A model generated the notes under the pieces. It was given only the letters and a program-made list of their open reading frames with translations, searched no databases and had not been told where the DNA came from. Below are positions 15,480 to 24,638 of a stretch of 32,152 nucleotides of DNA, piece after piece; the first letter of the stretch is position 1; every line of letters begins with the position of its first letter. A program made the translations under genes and the position numbers. The stretch comes from Acinetobacter terrestris (GTDB taxonomy: Bacteria > Pseudomonadota > Gammaproteobacteria > Pseudomonadales > Moraxellaceae): NCBI RefSeq assembly GCF_004331155.1, contig NZ_SJNZ01000031.1, positions 1-32,152 on the forward strand, read 5' to 3'.

Positions 15480-16448
15480 TTAAGAAAACGAAGCATTCAC
15501 CACATACGCAGGTGTACGCCCTTCCAGTGCATCGACCACATTACGATAAGCCAGTTCAGCCATTTTTTTACGTGTTTCCGCAGTCGCAGAACCGACATGC
15601 GGCAAGGTCACCACATTATCTAAATTAAAAAGTTCAGATTCCTGTAAAGGCTCTTTTAAATAGACATCCAGACCTGCAGCAAATATTTTACCCGCTTTCA
15701 AGGTCTCAATAAGTGCTTGCTCATCAATCACAGAACCACGTGCAATATTGACAAACACCGCATGCGACTGCATTTGATCGAACTCATGCTGACCAATCAA
15801 CGCTTTGGATTCTGTATTTAAGTCAACAGCAACCACAACAAAATCTGACTGCTGTAACAACTCATCCAGACCGCAATATCGAGCATTTAAAGGCTGTGCT
15901 AATTCCAGTTTTTCACGACGATTATGATAAAGAATATTCATGTTAAAGCCGTAAAAGCCACGACGCGCGATAGCAGCACCAATATTACCCAGACCAATAA
16001 TACCTAAGGTTTTAGCAGAAATATCACGGCCGAATTGGGCTTCAGCTGCTGTACGCTTCCATTGTCCTTGCTTGGTCCATTGATCCAAATAAGGAACTTT
16101 ACGCGCAGCACTCATCAGCAAGGTAAAAGCTAAATCGGCAGTGGTTTCTGTGAGCACATGAGGCGTATTGGATAACCAGATTTTTTTCTGATTTAAATAA
16201 GCAAGATCGTAGTTGTCATAACCGACGCTGACACTGGAAATAATTTTAAGTTGTTGTGCAGTCGCCAAATTGCTTTCATTGAGTAGACGCCCTGCCCCAA
16301 TCATGCCATCAGCATCCTTGACCTGCTCGCGGATCTGCTGGTTAACATCGCCCAATTTTGGATTAATGACTTCAACCTGGTATTGAGCTTGTAACCGTTG
16401 CAATATATCTTGATCTAACTGACTAAAAACAACAACTTTCTTCTTCAT
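15480..16448 (-). CDS. D-2-hydroxyacid dehydrogenase (glyoxylate/hydroxypyruvate reductase type)
   Basis: This 322-residue NAD(P)-dependent dehydrogenase has a Rossmann motif GLGNIG at 152-157. The family's catalytic Arg lies in NIARGSVID, the Glu in the LDVYLKEP region and the His in LPHVGSAT. It most resembles GhrB/TkrA-type reductases of glyoxylate, hydroxypyruvate or 2-ketogluconate; the exact substrate cannot be read from sequence. Its start overlaps the stop of the upstream gene by four bases (ATGA), so translation is coupled. Confidence 0.88.
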   Translation of the reverse strand: MKKKVVVFSQLDQDILQRLQAQYQVEVINPKLGDVNQQIREQVKDADGMIGAGRLLNESNLATAQQLKIISSVSVGYDNYDLAYLNQKKIWLSNTPHVLTETTADLAFTLLMSAARKVPYLDQWTKQGQWKRTAAEAQFGRDISAKTLGIIGLGNIGAAIARRGFYGFNMNILYHNRREKLELAQPLNARYCGLDELLQQSDFVVVAVDLNTESKALIGQHEFDQMQSHAVFVNIARGSVIDEQALIETLKAGKIFAAGLDVYLKEPLQESELFNLDNVVTLPHVGSATAETRKKMAELAYRNVVDALEGRTPAYVVNASFS

Positions 16449-17113
16449 GTAGCATCCATGTTTTGCTTAGTTTTTTGCATAAATTGCCATAAACGTTTTT
16501 TTAATAATGGCTGATCCAGCATCTCTTGCAAACCAGCCAAATGAATAATTTTTGAATGATTAAAATAAGAGAATTGCCCTAATAAAATAATGTTTTTATC
16601 TGCACTAATGGCATCTATAAAACCTTGCACATAACTTTCTGCACCGCGGCCGTCCTGGAAATTGATTAAAGGAAATGGCCACTGCAATTCATAGTATTCA
16701 GCTTGAAGGGCTTGCTGAATATTATTCCACAGTTGCTGTTGTTCAGCGCTCAGTTCAGTCGCATCAGTCACGATGACACAATGCGGCAAACCAAAAGCCT
16801 GCAATTGAAAAGCTGCAATGTGTAGCGCAGGTCGTTCTTCAACAACTTGAGGCACAATTTCAGCTTGAACTTCTTTGACAACCGGCGTTGGCGTTGGTAA
16901 CGGCTCTGGCTGATCAAGCGTTTTAAGCGGTTCAGCCTTTGGTTCCGGCACGATGAGCGGCTGAGCTTTCGCAACCACAATTTCACTTAGATATTCGGGT
17001 GCAGCCTGATCCCGCCAAATGGATGAGGATGGCATATTTTGACACGCAGCATCCTTAGGAACCCAGATATCGATTCCTAATGTTGCCAGTATGTCACGCT
17101 GATGCCCTATCAT
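16445..17113 (-). CDS. Probable DNA polymerase III psi subunit (HolD-like)
   Basis: The 222-residue protein has three parts. Residues 5-20 (QRDILATLGIDIWVPK) align with the N-terminal tau-binding peptide of E. coli psi (LQQLGITQW). Residues 50-92 are a Pro/Glu/Val-rich linker. Residues 95-215 form an alpha/beta domain, ending with HLAGLQEMLDQPLLKKRLWQ, which fits the last helix of psi (SPALTDLRANPTARAALWQQ). Psi joins chi to the clamp loader and chi in turn to SSB. It is longer than E. coli psi because of the linker. The overlap with the downstream dehydrogenase is four bases. The assignment is by eye, and the middle of the domain is too divergent for certainty. Confidence 0.6.
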   Translation of the reverse strand: MIGHQRDILATLGIDIWVPKDAACQNMPSSSIWRDQAAPEYLSEIVVAKAQPLIVPEPKAEPLKTLDQPEPLPTPTPVVKEVQAEIVPQVVEERPALHIAAFQLQAFGLPHCVIVTDATELSAEQQQLWNNIQQALQAEYYELQWPFPLINFQDGRGAESYVQGFIDAISADKNIILLGQFSYFNHSKIIHLAGLQEMLDQPLLKKRLWQFMQKTKQNMDAT

Positions 17114-17228
17114 CTTTTTTCATCACCCATTGAATGCTTGGTATTCTAACGAGATTAGTTGCTTTTTGCTGATCTTTTATTAAAGATTAGTTTAATCATC
17201 ACTCATCTATAATTTTATCGCAGCTGGT

Positions 17229-19118
17229 TTATACAATCATCAAACTATTTTTTTTCTGCATTTGCTCAACAATTTCATCCGTTTCAAAACCAAAACGCCA
17301 GTAGAGTAATTGCAAAACATCCAGTTCATCCTGGGTAATAATACGATCATTCCACAAGCACAGTTCGGCAATACCCAAAATACTTAAACGGTCGCGCAGT
17401 AGTAAGCCTGCGATATCATTCAAAATTTCTGCCAGATCAATGGGCTCATCCGAGATCTCGGTATACATTTCTAATTCTTTGGCGGTGAGTACACGCTTGA
17501 GAATCTTTTCACGTACATCCAGCTGGTTCAGGCTATTGATTTGCTGCACATGTAACAAGGCATCAATCAGACGCACAATATGCGGCTTAACTTCTTCCAG
17601 TGAAGTCGGTGTATGTAATGGAAGAAGATTCAATTCAAATTTCACATATTCAAGCAGCAAGGCATCCAGCAGACCAATTTCACCATCTTCCTGAATAATG
17701 CGCGCCAATTTCATTAAAAACTGCCGTGCAATAGTGGCAGGCATTGCGCCAATGTTTTTACACGCATCATAAAAAATGGAGATATGAACCCGACCATCTA
17801 AATTGAGCAATGAATCGACAATTGCCCGGCTAACTTCCGCATCCGCAGGAATAAATTCACGGTACTGTCGAATCATTAAAATGGATACCATCACTTCTCG
17901 TGAACCGGTTGCCGTTTGCAATGCTCGCTGGATCAGCTCAGGACGCTCTATATTATTTCGGATTTCTGGATTTAAAGGTTTAATCGCATCATTAATGGCA
18001 AAGCTAATTGGCGATAAACGCAGTAATGGCAAGGGTTGTGGTGAACTCCACGGTGAATATACCTGACCATTCACTTCATCTAATGATCGGAACAAGCTAA
18101 AAAGTGGCTGATTGCGTAATTTTTTTAAATTTTCGAGCTGTAAATCCTGCACCAAACCTGGGTTCAACTCATAAATACGTTGCTCAATACTTGGGTGAAT
18201 GTTCATCCAGTTTTGCGGACTTAAAGAATTGGCAAAACACATATGCGCAATAGATTCAGCATATTCACTGTGAATTTGCGAGCCTGAATGATGCACATAA
18301 ACCCTTAATAAAGTTTGCACATTGGCATCGTTTTGAATTAATCGCCTGGTTTTTTGGTCATTTTTAAAGGTCCGTCCACCCAATGAAATATATTTAATAA
18401 ATCGGGTAATCAAAACACCAAGACTTCCAATCAGCCAGATCACCCCACCCATCGCAACAAAAAAAGTCGCAAATTTATGGGTATGTGCTTGACCGTGCTT
18501 GGTAAAACCCAGTTTGGCAATTTTACTGCCCCACTGGCTAAAGGTCGTCAGACTGCTGTAAAGGATTTTCAGACGGGTATTTTCTGCCGTTTCACCCGAT
18601 AGAATTTTATTAAATTCATGGCTGAGCAAACCATAAAGCTCTAATTCATCTAAGTTTTGCAATGCACCCCAAGTCAAAATAATCACAATATCACGCGGAT
18701 AAAAACCTGCGGTCAGTGCATTTACGCCCACTTCATTGGGAAGTACATATACGGCCGGAGTCTCAATTAAAAAGGTATCTGCCAATTGTTCAGTAATTTT
18801 CAGCGCAACACTTTCTTCAGGAATACTTTCTATTAGGCTTAAGCGACGCGCACCCAACTGTTTTGCCAACGAATGGCCACCGGAACGAAACACATAAAAC
18901 TCGTACAGGACGGAAATCGTCATTACGCCAAGCAGCAGCACGATGAGATAAGGACTCAAAACATGCCAAAAAATAGACTGGCTATGATCAAAATAAAATA
19001 CCCACAAGCCGGTGATGGTATTTAAAAAGAATAGTGTGAGTAATACCGCAAGCATACAAACACTTGCAGACCAAACCATATTTTTGTTTTGAATAAAAGA
19101 ATAACCCGCACTCTTCAA
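17229..19118 (-). CDS. Membrane M48-fold protein with degraded zinc site (probable pseudopeptidase)
   Basis: The 629-residue protein has membrane segments near 17-43, 54-78 and 218-241 and an HtpX-like M48 region. The zinc motif reads H167-E-F-N-K171, where active relatives have HExxH. The equivalent of the downstream EFxAD ligand motif reads LIQNDANVQ (about 260-268), so the Glu ligand also seems lost. The family's later HPSIEQRIYEL (308-318) is kept, which shows descent from the M48 family. About 300 helical residues follow, ending in a TerB-like acidic helical region. The TTG start at 19118 is favoured: AAAGGA precedes it by about eight bases, an in-frame stop lies just upstream, and the first ATG (19079) has no ribosome site. 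Confidence 0.8.
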   Translation of the reverse strand: MKSAGYSFIQNKNMVWSASVCMLAVLLTLFFLNTITGLWVFYFDHSQSIFWHVLSPYLIVLLLGVMTISVLYEFYVFRSGGHSLAKQLGARRLSLIESIPEESVALKITEQLADTFLIETPAVYVLPNEVGVNALTAGFYPRDIVIILTWGALQNLDELELYGLLSHEFNKILSGETAENTRLKILYSSLTTFSQWGSKIAKLGFTKHGQAHTHKFATFFVAMGGVIWLIGSLGVLITRFIKYISLGGRTFKNDQKTRRLIQNDANVQTLLRVYVHHSGSQIHSEYAESIAHMCFANSLSPQNWMNIHPSIEQRIYELNPGLVQDLQLENLKKLRNQPLFSLFRSLDEVNGQVYSPWSSPQPLPLLRLSPISFAINDAIKPLNPEIRNNIERPELIQRALQTATGSREVMVSILMIRQYREFIPADAEVSRAIVDSLLNLDGRVHISIFYDACKNIGAMPATIARQFLMKLARIIQEDGEIGLLDALLLEYVKFELNLLPLHTPTSLEEVKPHIVRLIDALLHVQQINSLNQLDVREKILKRVLTAKELEMYTEISDEPIDLAEILNDIAGLLLRDRLSILGIAELCLWNDRIITQDELDVLQLLYWRFGFETDEIVEQMQKKNSLMIV

Positions 19119-19164
19119 TGTGAAGATCCTTTATTACCTTGTATTTGTTCACTCATCATAAATT

Positions 19165-19190
19165 AAAAAAGCGGGAAATTCCCGCTTTTC
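19165..19190 (-). terminator. Terminator after purF
   Basis: On the minus strand AAAAGCGGG pairs with CCCGCTTTT around a five-base loop and enters a T run. It lies about 20 bases after the purF stop. Confidence 0.88.
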
Positions 19191-19208
19191 ATAGAATTAA
19201 GAAGAATT

Positions 19209-20747
19209 TTATTCTTCTTTCACTCCAGTAAGATCAACCGATGCTGCATCAATATTCACATCAATATAACCACCGACGGCTTTTTTTGCAGAATCATTGC
19301 GTTTGCGCTCAAGCTCATCTAGATAAGCCGCATCAATTCCGCCCGCTACATACACACCATCAAAAACTGAACAATCAAATTCTTGCAGTGCAGGAACTTT
19401 ACTGGTACGAACTGCACCTTTCAAATCTTCCAAATCTTGGAAAATCAAACGGTCTGCACCAATAATTTCACGAATTTCTTCAACGCTACGACCCGATGCA
19501 ATCAGCTCATCTTTCGCAGGCATATCAATACCGTACACGTTTGGATATTTCACCATCGGTGCAGCGGAAGCAAAGAACACTTTCTTCGCACCAGCATCGC
19601 GTGCCATTTGAATAATTTCGTTACAGGTTGTACCGCGAACAATCGAGTCATCCACCAGCAAAACATTTTTGCCTTTAAACTCAAGTTCAACCGGGTTCAA
19701 TTTTTGACGAACTGATTTTTCACGTTGTTGCTGACCCGGCATAATGAAGGTACGTCCGATATAACGGTTCTTCATAAAGCCTTCACGGAATTTAACGCCC
19801 AAGATATTGGCAAGCTCTAAAGCTGAAGTACGTGATGTATCTGGAATTGGAATCACCACATCAATATCATGTTCTTCGCCCCACTCACGTGAAATTTTAT
19901 AGGCAAGTTTTTCACCCATTTTTAAACGTGCTTTATAGACTGAAATGCCATCTATGATTGCATCTGGACGTGCAAAATACACATATTCAAAGATACAAGG
20001 ACGATATTCAGGATTTTCCGCACATTGCTTGGTAAACATCTCGCCTTCTGAAGTAATGAAAATTGCTTCACCCGGTTCAATATCACGTTCAACCTTAAAG
20101 CCCAAAGCAGTAATGGCGACTGATTCAGAAGCAATAATATATTCCATGCCTTGTTCAGTTTCACGCGAACCATAAATCAGTGGACGAATACCGTTTGGAT
20201 CACGGAAGCCCACCAAACCATGTCCGGTGATCATTGCCACAACGCCATAAGCACCTTTACAGCGCTCATGTACCCGTGTAACCACCTGAAAAATATCTTC
20301 CGCAGTTGGATTCAACTTGCCATTTTTTTGCATTTCATGCGCAAAAACGTTTAGAAGCACTTCAGAATCTGAATCGGTATTCATATGACGAAGATCTGTT
20401 TTAAACAAATCATCATGAATTTCTTCAGCGTTGGTCAAGTTACCGTTATGCGCCAAGGTAATACCATAAGGCGAGTTCACATAAAACGGCTGTGCTTCTG
20501 CACTGCTTGAAGAACCTGCAGTTGGATAACGTACATGACCAATACCGTAATTACCTAGCAGTGCACGCATGTGACGCGTATGAAAGACGTCTCGTACCAT
20601 ACCGTTGTCTTTACGCAGGAACAAACGCCCTTCATGACAAGTTACTATTCCGGCTGCATCCTGACCACGATGCTGTAACATCGTTAATGCATCAAACAAC
20701 ATTTGGTTAACAGGTGATTTACCAGCTATACCAACTACTCCACACAT
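19209..20747 (-). CDS. purF: Amidophosphoribosyltransferase
   Basis: PurF makes 5-phosphoribosylamine from PRPP and glutamine, the first committed step of purine synthesis. The 512-residue protein opens with MCGVVGIAG, so Cys2 is the glutaminase nucleophile after Met removal. The N-terminal Ntn glutaminase has [10 protein letters not shown] and GIGHVRYPT; the C-terminal PRPP site is [13 protein letters not shown] near 362-374. It follows cvpA by 24 bases and pyrD beyond that, and has a strong terminator. Confidence 0.98.
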   Translation of the reverse strand: MCGVVGIAGKSPVNQMLFDALTMLQHRGQDAAGIVTCHEGRLFLRKDNGMVRDVFHTRHMRALLGNYGIGHVRYPTAGSSSSAEAQPFYVNSPYGITLAHNGNLTNAEEIHDDLFKTDLRHMNTDSDSEVLLNVFAHEMQKNGKLNPTAEDIFQVVTRVHERCKGAYGVVAMITGHGLVGFRDPNGIRPLIYGSRETEQGMEYIIASESVAITALGFKVERDIEPGEAIFITSEGEMFTKQCAENPEYRPCIFEYVYFARPDAIIDGISVYKARLKMGEKLAYKISREWGEEHDIDVVIPIPDTSRTSALELANILGVKFREGFMKNRYIGRTFIMPGQQQREKSVRQKLNPVELEFKGKNVLLVDDSIVRGTTCNEIIQMARDAGAKKVFFASAAPMVKYPNVYGIDMPAKDELIASGRSVEEIREIIGADRLIFQDLEDLKGAVRTSKVPALQEFDCSVFDGVYVAGGIDAAYLDELERKRNDSAKKAVGGYIDVNIDAASVDLTGVKEE

Positions 20748-20771
20748 AGCAACCTCGCAAACAAGCTAGGA

Positions 20772-21359
20772 TTAATAAAAAGGATTATTTGTTGATTCAT
20801 CTGTACGCGTTGCATGCTTTTGCGTTTTATCAGATGATGAGTCGGAAGATGTCGGCGCACCTTCATCGGACTTGATATGATTGAGCGCTCCATTTGCAGC
20901 TTCTTTGGAAAGTTGAGCTGCCCACGGTGCATAAGGGATAAGAAGTTGTACAAACTTAGACTGTTTCCAGTGCGGAGAACTTTCCACCCAAGGACCAATG
21001 CCTTGCATGGTAATGAGTACAATCATTAAGCCCTTCAAAGAGCCAAAAGCACCACCTGCCAGTCTGTTGAGCGGGCCAAGTTTTAGACTCTTTAATATCT
21101 TGTTGAGAAATGCAGTAATAATCCAGGTTAAAACCACCATAACCAATACAATAAATGCAAAAGCTGCAATTTTTTGTACCACCGGATCTCCACTGAGTGA
21201 GACCATCGAAGGTGCCAGGATGGTTGCGTATTTTGCACCGATGATCAGTGCAAAAATCCATCCTACCAAGTTCGCAAAGGCTGAAACCAATCCTTGTCGC
21301 AAACCGTTGAGCCCTCCAATGAGCAAAATAATCAGTATGAAGATATCCAGTGTATTCAT
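20772..21359 (-). CDS. cvpA: CvpA family inner-membrane protein
   Basis: The 195-residue protein has four hydrophobic segments in residues 1-120 with the CvpA start ([23 protein letters not shown] region, read in parts) and a hydrophilic Ser/Thr/Asp-rich tail from about 160. CvpA affects colicin V export and membrane or cell envelope tolerance; its exact activity is unclear. It sits before purF as in E. coli and overlaps the pyrD stop by four bases, so all three genes look co-translated. Confidence 0.93.
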   Translation of the reverse strand: MNTLDIFILIILLIGGLNGLRQGLVSAFANLVGWIFALIIGAKYATILAPSMVSLSGDPVVQKIAAFAFIVLVMVVLTWIITAFLNKILKSLKLGPLNRLAGGAFGSLKGLMIVLITMQGIGPWVESSPHWKQSKFVQLLIPYAPWAAQLSKEAANGALNHIKSDEGAPTSSDSSSDKTQKHATRTDESTNNPFY

Positions 21360-22366
21360 GGTGCATTTAACGCATCAACACAATCTTTAATCAGTGTTGG
21401 ACCTGTATATATGAGGCCACTATAGATTTGTACAAGGTTTGCACCAGCAGCCTGTTTTGCAACTGCCTGCTCACCTGACAAAATACCGCCGACACCAATC
21501 AGGGGAATCTGTCCTTTCAATGCTTTTGAAAATGCTGCAAGACAAGCGGTACTTTTTTCAAAGACTGGCGCACCAGACAGGCCACCCGCTTCATTACCAT
21601 GCTTGAGATTTTCCACGCCTTCACGTGACAAAGTGGTATTCGTTACAATCAAACCATCAATTTTAAACTGGATCAATTGCTTTGCAATAAATTCGATATC
21701 TTCAGTTGTTAAATCTGGAGCAACTTTAAGCACCAAAGGTACATAATGCTGATGTTCTTCAGCCAATTCAAGCTGACGCTTTCTTAAAGTTTGCAACAAT
21801 TCTGTCAGCGCATCACCGCTTTGCAGGCTACGCAAATTTTTGGTATTCGGTGATGAAATATTTACAGTCACATAAGAGGCGTAGTTATAGACTTTTTCAA
21901 GACAGATCAGATAATCATCGACTGCATTTTCAACTGGCGTATCGGCATTTTTACCAATATTAATCCCCAAGATGCCTTTGAATTTTGCAGCTTTGACATT
22001 TTCAATGAGTTTGTCTACCCCGTCATTATTAAAACCCATACGGTTAATAATGGCTTTGGCTTCAGGTAAACGGAATAAACGGGGATGTGGATTGCCCGCT
22101 TGTGGACGCGGTGTAATGGTTCCAATTTCAATAAAACCAAACCCCAATCCAGCCAGGGCATCAATATAAGCGCCATTTTTGTCTAAGCCGGCAGCTAAAC
22201 CCACTGGATTAGGGAATTGAATTCCCATACAGGTCACTGGTTTAGCGGCAATGCTTTGACGCATCATGCCCATGCGATGGGCTGATTTCAATAACGATAG
22301 TGTCAGCTCATGTGCACGCTCTGGTGCTAAAGAAAACAACAAAGGGCGGGCAAGAGAATACAACAT
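21356..22366 (-). CDS. pyrD: Dihydroorotate dehydrogenase (quinone), class 2
   Basis: PyrD oxidises dihydroorotate to orotate and passes electrons to the quinone pool at the inner membrane. The 336-residue protein has the class 2 N-terminal amphipathic helices (residues 1-35), FMN-binding AAGLDKNG near 58-65, INRMGFNN at 107-114, and the active-site NISSPNT at 169-175 with the class 2 serine. It is first in a pyrD-cvpA-purF unit, so pyrimidine and purine steps share a transcript. Confidence 0.97.
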   Translation of the reverse strand: MLYSLARPLLFSLAPERAHELTLSLLKSAHRMGMMRQSIAAKPVTCMGIQFPNPVGLAAGLDKNGAYIDALAGLGFGFIEIGTITPRPQAGNPHPRLFRLPEAKAIINRMGFNNDGVDKLIENVKAAKFKGILGINIGKNADTPVENAVDDYLICLEKVYNYASYVTVNISSPNTKNLRSLQSGDALTELLQTLRKRQLELAEEHQHYVPLVLKVAPDLTTEDIEFIAKQLIQFKIDGLIVTNTTLSREGVENLKHGNEAGGLSGAPVFEKSTACLAAFSKALKGQIPLIGVGGILSGEQAVAKQAAGANLVQIYSGLIYTGPTLIKDCVDALNAP

Positions 22367-22400
22367 ATCTGTAAAAGTCTACTGCTTTTTAAGTCGCCAT

Positions 22401-22406
22401 ATTATA
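22401..22406 (-). promoter_or_regulatory. Candidate -10 box for pyrD-cvpA-purF
   Basis: A perfect TATAAT on the minus strand lies 35 bases before the pyrD ATG. The -35 region at 17-base spacing (GGTGTT) is poor, so another factor or a relaxed -35 may be involved. I see no PurR-like palindrome. Confidence 0.4.
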
Positions 22407-22456
22407 GGCATAGCCCATAGAAAACACCATGCTTAGCAGGTCTTTATTTTTACCCC

Positions 22457-22936
22457 TTATTGCACTGTCGCTGTTAATTTAATCTGACCCGCCTCGGAAA
22501 TTAATTCTATTTTTTCAAGACTTAGTCCCATTTGAGCGAGTTGGGTTAAAAAATTTGCCAAAATTGCATAATTTTCATGCGCTGCCACAATCTGAATTTG
22601 CTCACCTGCCTGCTGTGATGCAACAGACAATCCTTGCTGCTGGGCAACACGTTGCACTTTATCTGCCGCAGTTAACTGCAAATCATCTGCAGGTTTCATG
22701 GTTAGCGCATTACTTTGCATCCAGACCATCATGTCTTTTAAATCATTGACCCGATTTTGCTGCTTGTTGGCCGCTGCATGCGTAAACCAGAGTGCTGAGC
22801 CAATGGCCGCAACCAGAACAAAAATGCTGGTAAAAATAACCATGTAGCGTTCACGTACAGACAAGCGATCCAAATAATCGGTGATTCTCTCGATGAATTG
22901 ATCAATCGAGCTTTGCAGTTTTTCTAATGTTTTCAT
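22457..22936 (-). CDS. gspM: Type II secretion system protein M (GspM)
   Basis: The 159-residue bitopic protein has a short cytoplasmic start (1-30, with LDRLSVRERYM typical of GspM), one membrane helix at 31-52, and a periplasmic ferredoxin-like domain that includes QRVAQQQGLSVASQQAG. GspM pairs with GspL in the inner-membrane platform of the type II secretion system. Its start overlaps the gspL stop by one base. No other gsp genes are in the window. Confidence 0.93.
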   Translation of the reverse strand: MKTLEKLQSSIDQFIERITDYLDRLSVRERYMVIFTSIFVLVAAIGSALWFTHAAANKQQNRVNDLKDMMVWMQSNALTMKPADDLQLTAADKVQRVAQQQGLSVASQQAGEQIQIVAAHENYAILANFLTQLAQMGLSLEKIELISEAGQIKLTATVQ

Positions 22937-24075
22937 TATTGTATTTTCACCAATCCAATTGCACCGGTGCCATTCGGCTGAATATTGCCTAATTCAACTT
23001 TAAAGCCTTGCTGATTAAGCTGCTGCGTTAATGTTTGTAATGCCGCAGCAGAATTGGCTTTCAGTTCCATATTTAAAACTGAAGCATCGTAATTGATACG
23101 ATTGGCCACAATCTGATTTTGCATTAAAACGGGACCCACTCGACTGAGTAATTGCAAGGCTTGGGTATTGGCACTTTTATTCAAGCGCACATGACTTTCA
23201 AACTGGCTTTTTAAATTCTGTTCAGTGACACGGCTACTCTGCCCAAACCAGTATTTATACTGGTCAATCGCTTGTACTGCAGTCTGATCTGCCACTTTTT
23301 TATATTTATACCAGCGTGTTGCATCATAAATGAACTGCACCATTAAAGCAGCGAGCAACACAGCCGCACATGCTTTCCAATATCCCGCTACACCGGTGCT
23401 GTTTTTTGCTTTCGGCAGGATATTAAAAGGATGAGCTTTGGCTTTTTTTAACACCGGTAATTCATAATGAAAAGATTCAATCTGCTCATGCGTAACCATC
23501 GCCTCAAGGCTTTGCATTTGTTCAGCAGTAAAATTGCTGATTTTATAACGCTGGCCTTGCGGCTGATAATCTAAAAATAAGGCTAAATCATCAACCGAAT
23601 TTCCCAGAAATTCATTTTCACGTACCAATAAACGTCCTGATACATTGGCAATGACGGCTTGTCCCGCTTCAGGAATGGGTAAAATCAGAAAATCAGGCAA
23701 TAAAGAAATGACTTTAACAGGAATCAAACTCAAGGCATGTTGCAGCATTTCAACTGTGCTATTTGCGACACCCAAAATGAACAAATGATCCGGATTTTGA
23801 AAATGATGCAATACCTTCATTGAATCTATGGGTAAAACCACAAATTCTTCTAATAGATATTTAACCCCGTCCACACCCAATTTTTTATATTGTGATTTGG
23901 CTAAAGTCTGCTGCACCATCTGCACATCACGGCTTGGAAAAAACGCGACCGCTTCTTCCCCATGATAACCTTGCGTCTCTTGAATCAAATGCTCGAGACT
24001 GGAAGCCTGATACCAGCTCTCTCCAGTCGACCATTGCCAAACCCCATTGGCTTCAGGCATCCATAAATACAACAT
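22936..24075 (-). CDS. gspL: Type II secretion system protein L (GspL)
   Basis: The 379-residue protein has an N-terminal cytoplasmic actin-like domain (about 1-225) that docks the GspE ATPase, with the family's LLEEFVVLPIDSMKVLHH segment at 74-91. One membrane helix is at 234-251, and a periplasmic ferredoxin-like domain occupies the C-terminus (LQTLTQQLNQQGFKVELGNI). Its stop codon overlaps the gspM start. It starts 30 bases after sixA, so sixA, gspL and gspM may share a transcript. Confidence 0.93.
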   Translation of the reverse strand: MLYLWMPEANGVWQWSTGESWYQASSLEHLIQETQGYHGEEAVAFFPSRDVQMVQQTLAKSQYKKLGVDGVKYLLEEFVVLPIDSMKVLHHFQNPDHLFILGVANSTVEMLQHALSLIPVKVISLLPDFLILPIPEAGQAVIANVSGRLLVRENEFLGNSVDDLALFLDYQPQGQRYKISNFTAEQMQSLEAMVTHEQIESFHYELPVLKKAKAHPFNILPKAKNSTGVAGYWKACAAVLLAALMVQFIYDATRWYKYKKVADQTAVQAIDQYKYWFGQSSRVTEQNLKSQFESHVRLNKSANTQALQLLSRVGPVLMQNQIVANRINYDASVLNMELKANSAAALQTLTQQLNQQGFKVELGNIQPNGTGAIGLVKIQ

Positions 24076-24105
24076 TAATGTTTTTCTGCCGTTTTAATTA
24101 ATATT

Positions 24106-24561
24106 TTATGTGTTTGGAATAAAACTTTTTAACTGTGTTGATAATCCGGCTGCAATGACTGCTTGCTCATATATGCGTGCTTCAGCCAGAGCATAAGGAT
24201 GGAATGATTCAGACGTCAATAATGATGAAATATGCGCCACCACATTCATATGACACACCACCACAATCGACTCATAAGGTAACTGGGACAACCATTCAAC
24301 TGCAGATTTCGCATCATCTTCAGGTTTAATCTTATTACACACCAGCACAGGTACATCATTAAAATAATGTTGCAGATGCGCCAAAGTTTCTTGTGCACGC
24401 AATAAAGGACTCACCACAAATACATCGGGCTTAATCATGTCCTTTAAATATTCTGCGGTGTGTTGCGCCTGCTTATGCCCTCGCCTGGTTAATGGACGTT
24501 TGTCATCATTTCCATTGACCGCTGCAGAGGCTTCACCATGACGGACTAAAGTAAGTTGCAT
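24106..24561 (-). CDS. sixA: Phosphohistidine phosphatase SixA
   Basis: The 151-residue protein is a short histidine phosphatase. The RHG motif lies in LVRHGEAS with the phospho-acceptor H8, VSPLLRAQET supplies the second arginine, and VVVCHMN has the second catalytic histidine. SixA acts on phosphohistidine proteins, in E. coli on ArcB and on the nitrogen phosphotransferase protein NPr. It sits 77 bases downstream of gpsA and 30 bases before gspL. Confidence 0.9.
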   Translation of the reverse strand: MQLTLVRHGEASAAVNGNDDKRPLTRRGHKQAQHTAEYLKDMIKPDVFVVSPLLRAQETLAHLQHYFNDVPVLVCNKIKPEDDAKSAVEWLSQLPYESIVVVCHMNVVAHISSLLTSESFHPYALAEARIYEQAVIAAGLSTQLKSFIPNT

Positions 24562-24638
24562 AAAATTTCCTTATTCTCAATATGCAGCAATTATAACCCA
24601 GCTTTATTACAGCGCTTATTCATTCAAATATTTTAAAA

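Noticed and set aside
20956..21366. 136-codon minus-strand ORF over cvpA
   Set aside because: It is rich in His, Cys and Trp, typical of a shadow frame; cvpA explains this region and has the family membrane pattern and the overlap with pyrD.
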